From the NCBI GenBank assembly GCA_963579925.1, contig CAUZJA010000144.1, forward strand, positions 1 to 7,422: a stretch of DNA of 7,422 nucleotides, written 5' to 3'. A model generated the notes under the pieces. That model saw only the letters and a program-made list of their open reading frames with translations, ran no database searches and had not been told where the DNA came from. Position numbers and translations under genes: made by a program. The stretch's first letter is position 1; the number at the start of each line of letters is the position of its first letter. This document shows positions 1 through 5,910 of this stretch, in pieces. Source of the DNA: UBA1151 sp963579925. GTDB taxonomy: Bacteria > Chloroflexota > Dehalococcoidia > Lucifugimonadales > Lucifugimonadaceae.

Positions 1-756
1 TCTGAATCTGGTTCGGCGTACATATTTGCTAGTGCGCCTTCAGTCCCCGAAGCGCCCTTGATCGTCGCAACGTTCGATGGTGACTCGCAGGCGACAGTGG
101 ATTGGAATGCTCCCGCATCAGATGGTAGGACCGCGATTGCGCACTATACTGTCACCTCTGAGCCGGGTGGGTTCATAGGCACCACGACGGCGAATTCAAT
201 TGTCGCCACGCCGCTCACCAACGGTGTGCCCTACGCATTTGTCATCACGGCAACAAATGCCATCGGTACGGGCCCGCCCTCAGTTCGAACCAAAGTTGTC
301 ACACCTAGCGGTAATACCGTTTCTGTGTCTGGAACGCTAACACTTCAAGCCGTAGGCTCCGAATCTAATTTGGCCTTGATTGGCCCAACCATCACGCTGA
401 TACCAACCGGTGGCGGGGCGTCAATAGTGATCGTGGTCGCCTCTGACGGTAGCTTCGCGATTAATGATGTTGAAGCGGGTGTTCATACCATCGAGGCAAA
501 TGCGTCCGGGTTCCTTCTGGCGCAATATCAAAACTTCACCGTACCTACCAGTTCGATCGTTGTTCAGACCCTTCAATTACGCGGTGGTGATGCTAATGGC
601 GATGGTGTGGTGAGTATTCGGGACATTTCTACTATCGCCGCGTCGTTCGGTGCGACGCCTGGAGATCGCCTGGATGGTTCTGGACGCGTGGTGGATATCC
701 TGGATATATCGAACGCTGTATCCAACTTTGGGGCAGTTGCACCTCTGAGGTGGTAG
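1..756 (+). CDS. Secreted FN3/dockerin-like protein, C-terminal fragment
   Basis: The reading frame is open from the window's left edge to the TAG at 754-756, so this is the last 251 residues of a longer protein. Numbering from the first visible codon, residues 1-14 look like the end of one fibronectin type III domain and residues 15-101 form a full one (PEAP start, W and Y core residues, NAIGTGPPS near the end). Residues about 105-192 resemble a carboxypeptidase-regulatory-like beta-sandwich (SDGSFAINDVEAG, HTIEANASGF). Residues 196-244 are dockerin-like, with two F-hand-type repeats. The first has a good calcium loop (D197, N199, D201, D208); the second is degenerate. Such architectures are extracellular adhesion or assembly proteins. 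The catalytic or binding part, if any, lies upstream and is not visible, so no function can be named. A TTG at 58 could be mistaken for a start, but it lies inside the continuous domain series. Confidence 0.85.
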   Translation, partial: SESGSAYIFASAPSVPEAPLIVATFDGDSQATVDWNAPASDGRTAIAHYTVTSEPGGFIGTTTANSIVATPLTNGVPYAFVITATNAIGTGPPSVRTKVVTPSGNTVSVSGTLTLQAVGSESNLALIGPTITLIPTGGGASIVIVVASDGSFAINDVEAGVHTIEANASGFLLAQYQNFTVPTSSIVVQTLQLRGGDANGDGVVSIRDISTIAASFGATPGDRLDGSGRVVDILDISNAVSNFGAVAPLRW

Positions 757-803
757 CGCGTTGAGAAGGACTGCGATCTTGCGTGGTATCGTGCAAAAAT
801 CGG

Positions 804-832
804 GAGCAGCCCTTCGGCAGGCTCAGGAGAAC
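804..832. repeat. Short imperfect hairpin, possible dispersed intergenic repeat
   Basis: GAGC (804-807) pairs with GCTC (821-824), and GCC (809-811) can pair with GGC (816-818) around a CTTC loop. The segment containing CCCTTCGGCAGGCTCAGG resembles the CCCTTCGACAGGCTCAGG-type intergenic repeats that I recall from several environmental bacterial genomes. Only one copy is present here, so its repeat status is inferred. There is no T tract, so it is unlikely to be an intrinsic terminator. Confidence 0.35.
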
Positions 833-847
833 CTATCGCAGACGCCC

Positions 848-895
848 CTACGTGTTGTGATTCGGCGTTGGATGATGGGCCTGTGTCACACGTAG
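848..895. repeat. Inverted repeat upstream of the GGT gene
   Basis: CTACGTGT at 848-855 is an exact reverse complement of ACACGTAG at 888-895. With a three-base bulge the stem can instead extend as CTACGTG/CACGTAG plus TGA (858-860) with TCA (886-888), leaving a loop of about 25 nt. The right arm lies about 17 bp upstream of the candidate -10 at 913-918, where a -35 element would be. It could therefore be an operator or an RNA/DNA hairpin. The function is inferred. Confidence 0.35.
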
Positions 896-909
896 CGCAA
901 TCCCTCCAG

Positions 910-918
910 TGATATGCT
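910..918 (+). promoter_or_regulatory. Candidate extended -10 promoter for the GGT gene
   Basis: TGATATGCT fits an extended -10 (TGn followed by a TATAAT-like hexamer, four of six matches). No good -35 hexamer is seen. Transcription would begin near 925 and give a leader of about 95 nt. This is weak motif evidence only. Confidence 0.25.
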
Positions 919-1005
919 TGCCGCCAAAATCTGTTTAGTGGGTTGGGTGACGTACAGTGACGCTCAACTCGCTCTGACTGGATCAGTTATCCCGGATGTC
1001 CACTT

Positions 1006-1013
1006 AAAAGGAG
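1006..1013 (+). promoter_or_regulatory. Ribosome-binding site fixing the GTG start at 1021
   Basis: AAAAGGAG lies 7 nt before the GTG at 1021. It is a near-ideal Shine-Dalgarno sequence and supports GTG as the start codon. Confidence 0.8.
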
Positions 1014-1020
1014 TAGCCAC

Positions 1021-2631
1021 GTGTCCTTCTTCCAATCTCGACGTTCTTCCGTTGTTGCCCGTAATGGTGCTGTTGCCACCAGCCAGCCGCTGGCCGCTCA
1101 GGCCGGGTTGAGGATGCTGCAGGAAGGTGGCAATGCGGTTGACGCTGCGGTTGCGACTGCTGCTGCACTGAACGTGCTGGAGCCGATGTCTACTGGGATT
1201 GGTGGCGACATGTTCGCTCTGATCTGGATGAACAAGGACAAGAAGGTCACGGCACTGAACGGTAGTGGGCACTCCGCTGCTGCTGCGAACGCTGAGGACG
1301 TGAAGAAGAAGGGTCATACCGAGATTCCACGTGAGGGCGACGATGTTGGCTTCTCCGTGAGCGTGCCGGGAACGGTGGACGGCTGGGCGACGTGTTTGGA
1401 GCAGTACGGTCGCATGACGCTGGCAGAAGTCCTGGCTCCCGCGATCGACTACGCTACCAACGGCTACGGTGTCTCAGACATCATCTCCAATGGCTGGGCG
1501 GGGAGCGAAGAGAAGCTCAAGCGCCGCCCGTCTGGGAACGAGATGCTGAAGAACGGTCGAGCTCCCAAGAAGGGCGAGATCATGCATTTGCCCGAACTTG
1601 GCAAGTCGCTGCAGGCCATCGCTGAAGGAGGCCGAGATGCCTTTTACCAGGGTGACATCGCGAAGAAGTTGGCCGACTATGTCCAACAGGAGGGTGGCTG
1701 GATCACGGAAGATGATCTGGGAGAGCACCACTCCGATTGGGACGAGCCTATTTCAAGCAACTACCGTGGCGTGGATGTTTACGAGTGCCCCCCAAATGGC
1801 CAGGGCATTGCAGCTCTCATCGCGCTCAATATCGCTGAGGGATTCGACATTGCAGATATGGGTTCGCAGTCCCCGGATGCCTACCACCACCTGATCGAGT
1901 CGATGCGGCTTGGTTACTCCGACGCTCTGCAGTACGTCGCAGACCCTCGTGAAGTGGAAGTACCAATCACAGGAATGCTGGACAAAGGTTACGCGGACCG
2001 CCGCCGGGCCGGTATCTCAGACAAGGCGAACAACGATGTGACATTTGGCACGCCTGGCCCCGGTGCAGACACCGTCTACCTGTCAGTGGTCGATGGCGAA
2101 GGCAACGCATGTTCCTTCATCAACTCCTTGTTCCAGGGCTTCGGCTCCGGATTGGTTGTGCCATCCACTGGTATCGCACTCCAGAACCGTGGAGCGCTCT
2201 TCTCACTGAATGAGTCGCACCCCAACTACATCCACGGCAAACAGCGCCCGTTCCAGACCATCATCCCGGCCATGGCCACCAAGGATGGCGAGATGTGGCT
2301 GTCGTTCGGCGTGATGGGAGGCTTCATCCAGCCGCAGGGCCACCTGCAGGTCGTATCGAACATGGTCGACCATGGCATGGACTCACAGGCGGCACTGGAC
2401 GCACTTCGCTTCAACATTGATGTTGAGGGAGAAGGCGTGGTTTCGGTTGAGGAAGACATGCCGGAGTCAACGGTCAAAGAGTTGCGGCGTCGTGGTCACA
2501 ACGTAGAAGTGGTTAGCGGTTACGACAGGCCGGGCATGGGCGGTGGACAGATCATTAGCCGTGATGCTGAGACTGGTGTAATCACCGCCGGATCAGAGCC
2601 ACGAAAAGATGGTTCCGCCGTCGGCTGGTAG
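1021..2631 (+). CDS. Gamma-glutamyltransferase family protein
   Basis: This is a 536-residue Ntn hydrolase of the gamma-glutamyltranspeptidase superfamily. Members are made as a proenzyme that cleaves itself so that a threonine becomes the N-terminal nucleophile of the small subunit. The N-terminal signature is clear (GGNAVDAAVA, STGIGGDMFAL at about residues 36-66). The nucleophile is predicted as T351 in DTVYLSVVD, giving a large subunit of 350 residues and a small one of 186. Downstream are FGSGLVVP, LQNRGALFSL, RPFQTIIPAMA and GVMGGFIQPQGHLQ, the last typical of the YwrD-like branch rather than classical periplasmic Ggt. No signal peptide is visible, so it is probably cytoplasmic. The usual GSGRAP motif reads GSGHSA (residues 81-86), with H84 in place of Arg, so substrate use may differ. 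Possible roles are hydrolysis or transfer of gamma-glutamyl compounds, or an amidohydrolase activity as in the related oxamate hydrolase HpxW. The family is secure; the substrate is not. Confidence 0.93.
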   Translation: MSFFQSRRSSVVARNGAVATSQPLAAQAGLRMLQEGGNAVDAAVATAAALNVLEPMSTGIGGDMFALIWMNKDKKVTALNGSGHSAAAANAEDVKKKGHTEIPREGDDVGFSVSVPGTVDGWATCLEQYGRMTLAEVLAPAIDYATNGYGVSDIISNGWAGSEEKLKRRPSGNEMLKNGRAPKKGEIMHLPELGKSLQAIAEGGRDAFYQGDIAKKLADYVQQEGGWITEDDLGEHHSDWDEPISSNYRGVDVYECPPNGQGIAALIALNIAEGFDIADMGSQSPDAYHHLIESMRLGYSDALQYVADPREVEVPITGMLDKGYADRRRAGISDKANNDVTFGTPGPGADTVYLSVVDGEGNACSFINSLFQGFGSGLVVPSTGIALQNRGALFSLNESHPNYIHGKQRPFQTIIPAMATKDGEMWLSFGVMGGFIQPQGHLQVVSNMVDHGMDSQAALDALRFNIDVEGEGVVSVEEDMPESTVKELRRRGHNVEVVSGYDRPGMGGGQIISRDAETGVITAGSEPRKDGSAVGW

Positions 2632-2689
2632 TTTCCCCGGAAGACAAATACCTCGTTGGCTCTGTTGTATTCGGGCAGGGACTACTGCA

Positions 2690-2698
2690 TGTTAGAAT
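2690..2698 (+). promoter_or_regulatory. Candidate extended -10 promoter for the ino1 operon
   Basis: TGTTAGAAT matches an extended -10 (TGn plus TAGAAT, five of six with TATAAT) in an AT-rich patch followed by a run of T. No convincing -35 lies 16-18 bp upstream, which is common for extended -10 promoters. Transcription would start near 2705. Confidence 0.4.
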
Positions 2699-2746
2699 TT
2701 TTCGTTGAAACGTATACCAGAAATACACATTTCAGTCGTCGGCGAA

Positions 2747-2756
2747 TACACGTGTA
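2747..2756. promoter_or_regulatory. 10-bp perfect palindrome, possible operator
   Basis: TACACGTGTA is a perfect palindrome in the non-coding region, about 50 bp after the candidate -10. It could bind a dimeric regulator. The CACGTG core also occurs by chance inside several genes here, so only the full 10-bp form in non-coding DNA carries weight. Confidence 0.3.
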
Positions 2757-2796
2757 AGTTGGTGTTCCCGCCACTGAGATATTCGAACGAAATTCT

Positions 2797-2832
2797 GGTC
2801 TCTCCCGCTTCACGAATGGGATTGTAGAGACC
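2797..2832 (+). promoter_or_regulatory. Hairpin in the leader just upstream of the ino1 RBS
   Basis: GGTCTCT (2797-2803) is the exact reverse complement of AGAGACC (2826-2832). Inside it, CCC (2804-2806) can stack on the stem by pairing with GGG (2818-2820), with a 5-nt bulge on the 3' side and an 11-nt loop. A T-G wobble can extend the base. The stem ends 8 nt before the Shine-Dalgarno sequence, a position suited to translational control. There is no following T tract, so it is not a simple terminator. The regulatory role is inferred. Confidence 0.4.
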
Positions 2833-2840
2833 GCAGGTAC

Positions 2841-2846
2841 AGGTGA
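2841..2846 (+). promoter_or_regulatory. Ribosome-binding site fixing the TTG start at 2853
   Basis: AGGTGA lies 6 nt before TTG at 2853. The overlapping GTG at 2843 is out of frame and meets a stop at 2858-2860. The TTG puts the conserved N-terminal NAD-binding strand right at the protein start, as in the family. Confidence 0.65.
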
Positions 2847-2852
2847 ACAAAA

Positions 2853-3974
2853 TTGGGTGAAATCAACGTAGCCATCATCGGTGTAGGGAACTGCGCCTCA
2901 TCCCTGATCCAGGGCATCCACATGTATCGGGAAGCGGACCCAGACGCAGAAATTCCCGGAATCATGAACACCGTATTTGGCGATTATCACATTGGCGATA
3001 TCAACGTGGTTGCCGCCTTTGACGTCGATAAGACCAAGGTTGGCAAAGACCTCAGCGAGGCCATTCACGGCGGACTGAACAACACCGTGGATTTCTTCGA
3101 TGTTCCTGAGACCGGCGTGAAGGTCAATCGTGGCATGACACACGATGGGCTCGGTCAGTACCTCTCAGAAGTCATCGAGCCGGCCCCCGGCCCAACAGAT
3201 GACATTGTTGGCATCCTTCGTGACCGCAAAGTTGACGTAGTGGTCAACTACCTCCCAGTTGGCTCTGAGATGGCCACCAAGTGGTACGTGGACCAGGCGC
3301 TGGCTGCCGGCGCTGGCTTCGTGAACTGCATTCCTGTGTTCATCGCCTCAGACAAGGACAACTACTGGGAGAAGCGCTTCCGGGACAAGGGCCTTGCCAT
3401 CGTTGGCGATGACATCAAGTCCCAGGTTGGCGCGACTATCGTTCACAGAGTGCTCGCTCGACTGTACGAAGACCGTGGCATCAGGTTGGACCGGACGTAC
3501 CAACTCAACTTTGGTGGCAACACTGATTTCCTGAACATGCTTGAGCGCTCTCGGCTGGACTCCAAGAAGATCTCCAAGACGCAGGCCGTCACATCGCAGA
3601 TCGACCACACGGTCAACTCTCGCGATGTACACGTTGGTCCAAGTGATCACGTGCCGTGGCTGGAAGACCGCAAGTGGGCATACATTCGTCTTGAAGGCAC
3701 GACTTTTGGAAATGTTCCACACAATATGGAGCTTAAGCTGGAAGTCCACGACAGCCCCAACTCTGCCGGCGTGGTGATTGATGCCATCAGGTCGGTCAAG
3801 ATTGCTCACGACCGCGGGATATCCGGCGCCATCCCTGGCCCGTCTGCGTACTTCATGAAGTCGCCTGCAGTGCAGTACACGGACGATGAAGCTCGGCAGA
3901 TGGTCGAAGACTTCGCTAACGGCACGGACACCCCTGCGAAGAAACCCTCGAGCAAAAAATCAAAAAAGAAATAG
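2853..3974 (+). CDS. ino1: Inositol-3-phosphate synthase (actinobacterial type)
   Basis: This 373-residue cytoplasmic enzyme is predicted to convert glucose-6-phosphate to myo-inositol-3-phosphate using bound NAD, the committed step of inositol lipid synthesis. From memory it closely matches mycobacterial Ino1 along its length: VGNCASSLIQG dinucleotide-binding loop (G10, G12), AAFDVD, YLPVGSE, GDDIKSQVGAT (K189), TYQLNFGGNTDFLNM, LERSRLDSKKISKTQA (K238, K239, K242), DHVPWLEDRKWAY (K274), DSPNSAGVVIDA and YFMKSP (K336). Several of these lysines and the DDIK segment belong to the family's active site. Length is close to the usual 360-370. An odd feature is a lysine-rich tail over the last 12 or so residues, encoded partly by two A6 runs. 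It starts at TTG with a good RBS. It is the first gene of a likely operon with a glycosyltransferase 57 bp downstream. Identity is very secure. Confidence 0.96.
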   Translation: MGEINVAIIGVGNCASSLIQGIHMYREADPDAEIPGIMNTVFGDYHIGDINVVAAFDVDKTKVGKDLSEAIHGGLNNTVDFFDVPETGVKVNRGMTHDGLGQYLSEVIEPAPGPTDDIVGILRDRKVDVVVNYLPVGSEMATKWYVDQALAAGAGFVNCIPVFIASDKDNYWEKRFRDKGLAIVGDDIKSQVGATIVHRVLARLYEDRGIRLDRTYQLNFGGNTDFLNMLERSRLDSKKISKTQAVTSQIDHTVNSRDVHVGPSDHVPWLEDRKWAYIRLEGTTFGNVPHNMELKLEVHDSPNSAGVVIDAIRSVKIAHDRGISGAIPGPSAYFMKSPAVQYTDDEARQMVEDFANGTDTPAKKPSSKKSKKK

Positions 3975-4020
3975 CTTCGTCTGAGATCGATCGCATCACC
4001 GGCAGTCGGCGCTGGGTGTG

Positions 4021-4026
4021 AGGGAG
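4021..4026 (+). promoter_or_regulatory. Ribosome-binding site fixing the TTG start at 4032
   Basis: AGGGAG precedes TTG at 4032 by 5 nt. No in-frame ATG or GTG lies nearby. The TTG start gives a protein beginning MKIALVSPYE, exactly where GT4 enzymes begin. Confidence 0.65.
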
Positions 4027-4031
4027 ATTTA

Positions 4032-5159
4032 TTGAAGATCGCTCTGGTTTCGCCCTACGAAATCTCCACATTTGGCGGCGTCAGCGGACACGTGCGAAAC
4101 CTCGCGCAACAGTTCGATAGGCGCGGACATGATGTGCGGGTCATCGCGGCGTGTGACGATGATCGCGCTGAGGTTGATGGCATTCCGCTCTTCTCCCTTG
4201 GCAGGACGTTTGAGTTCCACACATCTGGTTCCGTGGCCAAGCTATCGCTGATGATCTGGCATCACTGGAAAGTGAAGGAGTACCTGAAGCAAGAGCAGTT
4301 CGATATCGTTCACGCCCATGAGCCGTTTGCTCCGTTCGCGGGGTTTAGCGTGCTGCATACGGCTCCATGCCCGCGAGTAGGCACGTTTCATGCCTACAAC
4401 GAGGGACAGATGCGGATGTTCCTCCTCAAGCCGTTATTGCAGAAGATGTTCAACACCCTGGACGGATGGATTGCCGTCTCCGACGCATCGAAGTCGTACG
4501 TGTCTCGCCGCTTCCCCGCCCCATACCAGGTCATCCCGAACGGCGCCGACTATCCGCACTTCTCCAAACCTCGACCAAAGCGGCCAGAGTTTGATGACGG
4601 GAAGATCAACATCTTGTTCCTGGGGCGCGGTGAGGTGCGCAAAGGCCTGAAGTGTCTGCTGGGGGCATTCGATTACGTGCGCCGAGAGGGCTACGACGTC
4701 CGGCTCATTGTTGCGGGCCCCCAAAACCCCGACCCCGATAGCGCCCGTTACATGGCCGAAAGAGGCCTTGGCGAAGGCGTCGAATTCGTTGGTGCTCCCA
4801 GCTTTGAGGACTTGCCGTCATATCACCACTCAGCGGACATATTCGTGAGCCCCGCGCTGGGTCGAGAGAGCTTCGGGATGGTCATCGCTGAAGCGATGGC
4901 GGCTGGCCGGGCTTGCATCGTTTCTGACATTGCGGGCCACCGTAGCGTCATCGGTAGCCCCGATAACGCTGTTCTGACCAAACCCGGTGATGAGATGAGG
5001 CTGAAAAACGCCATCAAACACCTCATTGACAACCCGGCTGAGCGGGAGAGGCTGGGGAAAGCAGGTCAGGAGAAGGCAAAAGAGTACGATTGGCCTATCG
5101 TCGCGGACCAAGTGTACGCCTACTACGAGCAGGTGATTGAGAAGACAGCGAAGAAATAA
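4032..5159 (+). CDS. PimA-like GT4 glycosyltransferase, probable phosphatidylinositol mannosyltransferase
   Basis: This 375-residue GT-B fold enzyme is of family GT4, the length of PimA, which transfers mannose from GDP-mannose to the 2-position of phosphatidylinositol on the inner face of the membrane. The N-terminal acceptor domain shows PYEISTFGGVSGHVRNLA (residues 8-25), the GSVAKL motif (66-71) also seen in PimA, HAHEPFAPF and a catalytic-type histidine H120 in FHAYNE. The donor domain has GRGEVRKG, with R199 and K204 matching the phosphate-binding Arg/Lys pair, and ESFGMVIAEAMAAG, with E279 and E287 of the EX7E motif. There is no signal peptide or transmembrane segment; association with the membrane would be peripheral. 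It sits between ino1 and the PIP synthase gene, 20 bp from the latter, which strongly supports an inositol-lipid acceptor. The donor sugar (mannose) is inferred from family and context; another hexose is possible. Confidence 0.85.
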   Translation: MKIALVSPYEISTFGGVSGHVRNLAQQFDRRGHDVRVIAACDDDRAEVDGIPLFSLGRTFEFHTSGSVAKLSLMIWHHWKVKEYLKQEQFDIVHAHEPFAPFAGFSVLHTAPCPRVGTFHAYNEGQMRMFLLKPLLQKMFNTLDGWIAVSDASKSYVSRRFPAPYQVIPNGADYPHFSKPRPKRPEFDDGKINILFLGRGEVRKGLKCLLGAFDYVRREGYDVRLIVAGPQNPDPDSARYMAERGLGEGVEFVGAPSFEDLPSYHHSADIFVSPALGRESFGMVIAEAMAAGRACIVSDIAGHRSVIGSPDNAVLTKPGDEMRLKNAIKHLIDNPAERERLGKAGQEKAKEYDWPIVADQVYAYYEQVIEKTAKK

Positions 5160-5179
5160 GACCCAAACTGGATGTCAGT

Positions 5180-5791
5180 ATGACTGATATCCAGGGCCTC
5201 CGAGATTTGATGCGCTCACTGGCAGGAAGCTGGTTTGAGCGGCCAATGGTCTCTGCATTTGCCGCCGTAGGTATTTCCGCCAACATGGCCACACTGATTG
5301 GCGTCGCGATCGCAGCGGTGGCCGCATACTTCGCGGCGGTTGGAGACTTCTGGATAGCTGGGATCCTGGTGATCGTTGGATCCGCGATGGACCTCGTCGA
5401 TGGGGGTCTCGCACGGCGCTCCGGCACCGTCAGCAAACGCGGTGCCATGCTGGACTCAGTGTTGGACCGGGTGAGCGAAATGCTCATGTTCGTCGGTCTG
5501 ATCGTCTACTACAGTGATCCGGTTACAGCCAGCCAGACAGAAGCCATACTGATCCCCATCGCACTCGGTGGATCGCTGATGGTCAGCTATGTTCGCGCTC
5601 GGGCAGAAGGGCTGGGCCTCCGCGGTAAGGCGGGCTTCTTCACACGACCCGAACGAGTAGCACTCACCGGTATATTGCTCATCGCTGGTCAGCCCACAAT
5701 TTTGCTCTGGATTCTTGCCGTTGGAACTCCGCTCAGCGCTGCGATGAGGTTCATTGATGTGTGGGGCAACGCCGACGAGCCACTCGACTGA
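5180..5791 (+). CDS. CDP-alcohol phosphotransferase, probable phosphatidylinositol phosphate synthase
   Basis: This 203-residue integral membrane enzyme is predicted to join CDP-diacylglycerol and inositol phosphate to give phosphatidylinositol phosphate. The full family signature D(x2)DG(x2)AR(x8)G(x3)D(x3)D is present: D71, D74, G75, A78, R79, G88, D92, D96, covering metal and CDP binding. Hydrophobic stretches at about residues 28-50, 55-70, 98-114, 118-137 and 160-190 fit the usual six-helix bundle. The basic stretch SYVRARAEGLG (R139, R141) followed by FFTRPER (R156, R159) is characteristic of the inositol-phosphate-using branch and supplies phosphate-binding arginines. It starts at ATG with only a weak Shine-Dalgarno, 20 bp after the glycosyltransferase, so translational coupling is likely. 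A cardiolipin- or PG-phosphate synthase is the alternative, but the motif and ino1 neighbour argue for inositol phosphate. Confidence 0.88.
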   Translation: MTDIQGLRDLMRSLAGSWFERPMVSAFAAVGISANMATLIGVAIAAVAAYFAAVGDFWIAGILVIVGSAMDLVDGGLARRSGTVSKRGAMLDSVLDRVSEMLMFVGLIVYYSDPVTASQTEAILIPIALGGSLMVSYVRARAEGLGLRGKAGFFTRPERVALTGILLIAGQPTILLWILAVGTPLSAAMRFIDVWGNADEPLD

Positions 5792-5910
5792 ACCCTCTAC
5801 GGTTCCTGTCGGGCAGTCCAATCGCTCCGCTTCAGCGTAATATTCCAATTAACGGGCCCAGCCATACTCCACCACCCCAACCCTCAGGCACATTAGGCCA
5901 AACACCCCAC
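5792..5910. other. Intergenic region before the metallopeptidase gene
   Basis: This 119-bp gap is C-rich toward its 3' end. TAATAT at 5838-5843 could be a -10 for the next gene, but no good -35 is visible. No terminator or Shine-Dalgarno is evident. The frame of the downstream gene stays open through here back to a GTG at 5761. The implied 50 residues are proline-rich, lack any domain and would precede a normal signal peptide, so I treat the stretch as non-coding. Confidence 0.45.

Larger units (their letters stand above)
757..1020. other. Intergenic region upstream of the GGT gene
   Basis: This 264-bp gap separates the dockerin protein from the gamma-glutamyltransferase gene. It holds a short GC-rich hairpin (804-832), an inverted repeat (848-860 with 886-895), a possible extended -10 element (910-918) and a strong ribosome-binding site (1006-1013). 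I see no T-tracted terminator for the upstream gene, no tRNA and no convincing small gene. An open frame starting at 914 runs into the GGT gene in another frame and looks like a shadow. Confidence 0.6.
2632..2852. other. Intergenic region and probable leader of the inositol lipid operon
   Basis: This 221-bp stretch is more AT-rich than the flanking genes. It carries an extended -10 motif (2690-2698), a 10-bp palindrome (2747-2756), a hairpin (2797-2832) and a Shine-Dalgarno sequence (2841-2846). If the promoter call is right, the untranslated leader is about 145 nt, long enough for regulatory structure. I do not recognise a known riboswitch class. No clear terminator for the upstream GGT gene is seen. 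Confidence 0.55.

Noticed and set aside
948..962. TGACG repeated 10 bp apart upstream of the GGT gene
   Set aside because: Five-base repeats are expected by chance; there is no further symmetry or alignment with a promoter.
914..1111. 65-codon open frame over the GGT upstream region
   Set aside because: It overlaps the GGT start in another frame, has no ribosome-binding site and no recognisable product.
2632..2650. Possible terminator after the GGT gene
   Set aside because: TTCCCCGGAA has only a short symmetric core, with no stable stem or T tract.
3348..3809. Antisense open frame of 153 codons inside ino1
   Set aside because: It lies wholly within a very well conserved gene, shows no recognisable domain and has the composition of a codon-bias shadow.
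5361..5383. Two GGATCC sites close together in the PIP synthase gene
   Set aside because: They lie in coding sequence for a conserved membrane segment and reflect codon choice.
5095..5848. Two overlapping antisense open frames of 130 codons each
   Set aside because: They cover the PIP synthase gene with low-complexity translations and no domain, so they are shadows.
5761..5910. N-terminal extension of the metallopeptidase from GTG at 5761
   Set aside because: It overlaps the previous gene by 31 bp, is proline-rich without domain features, and would bury the signal peptide 50 residues inside the protein.
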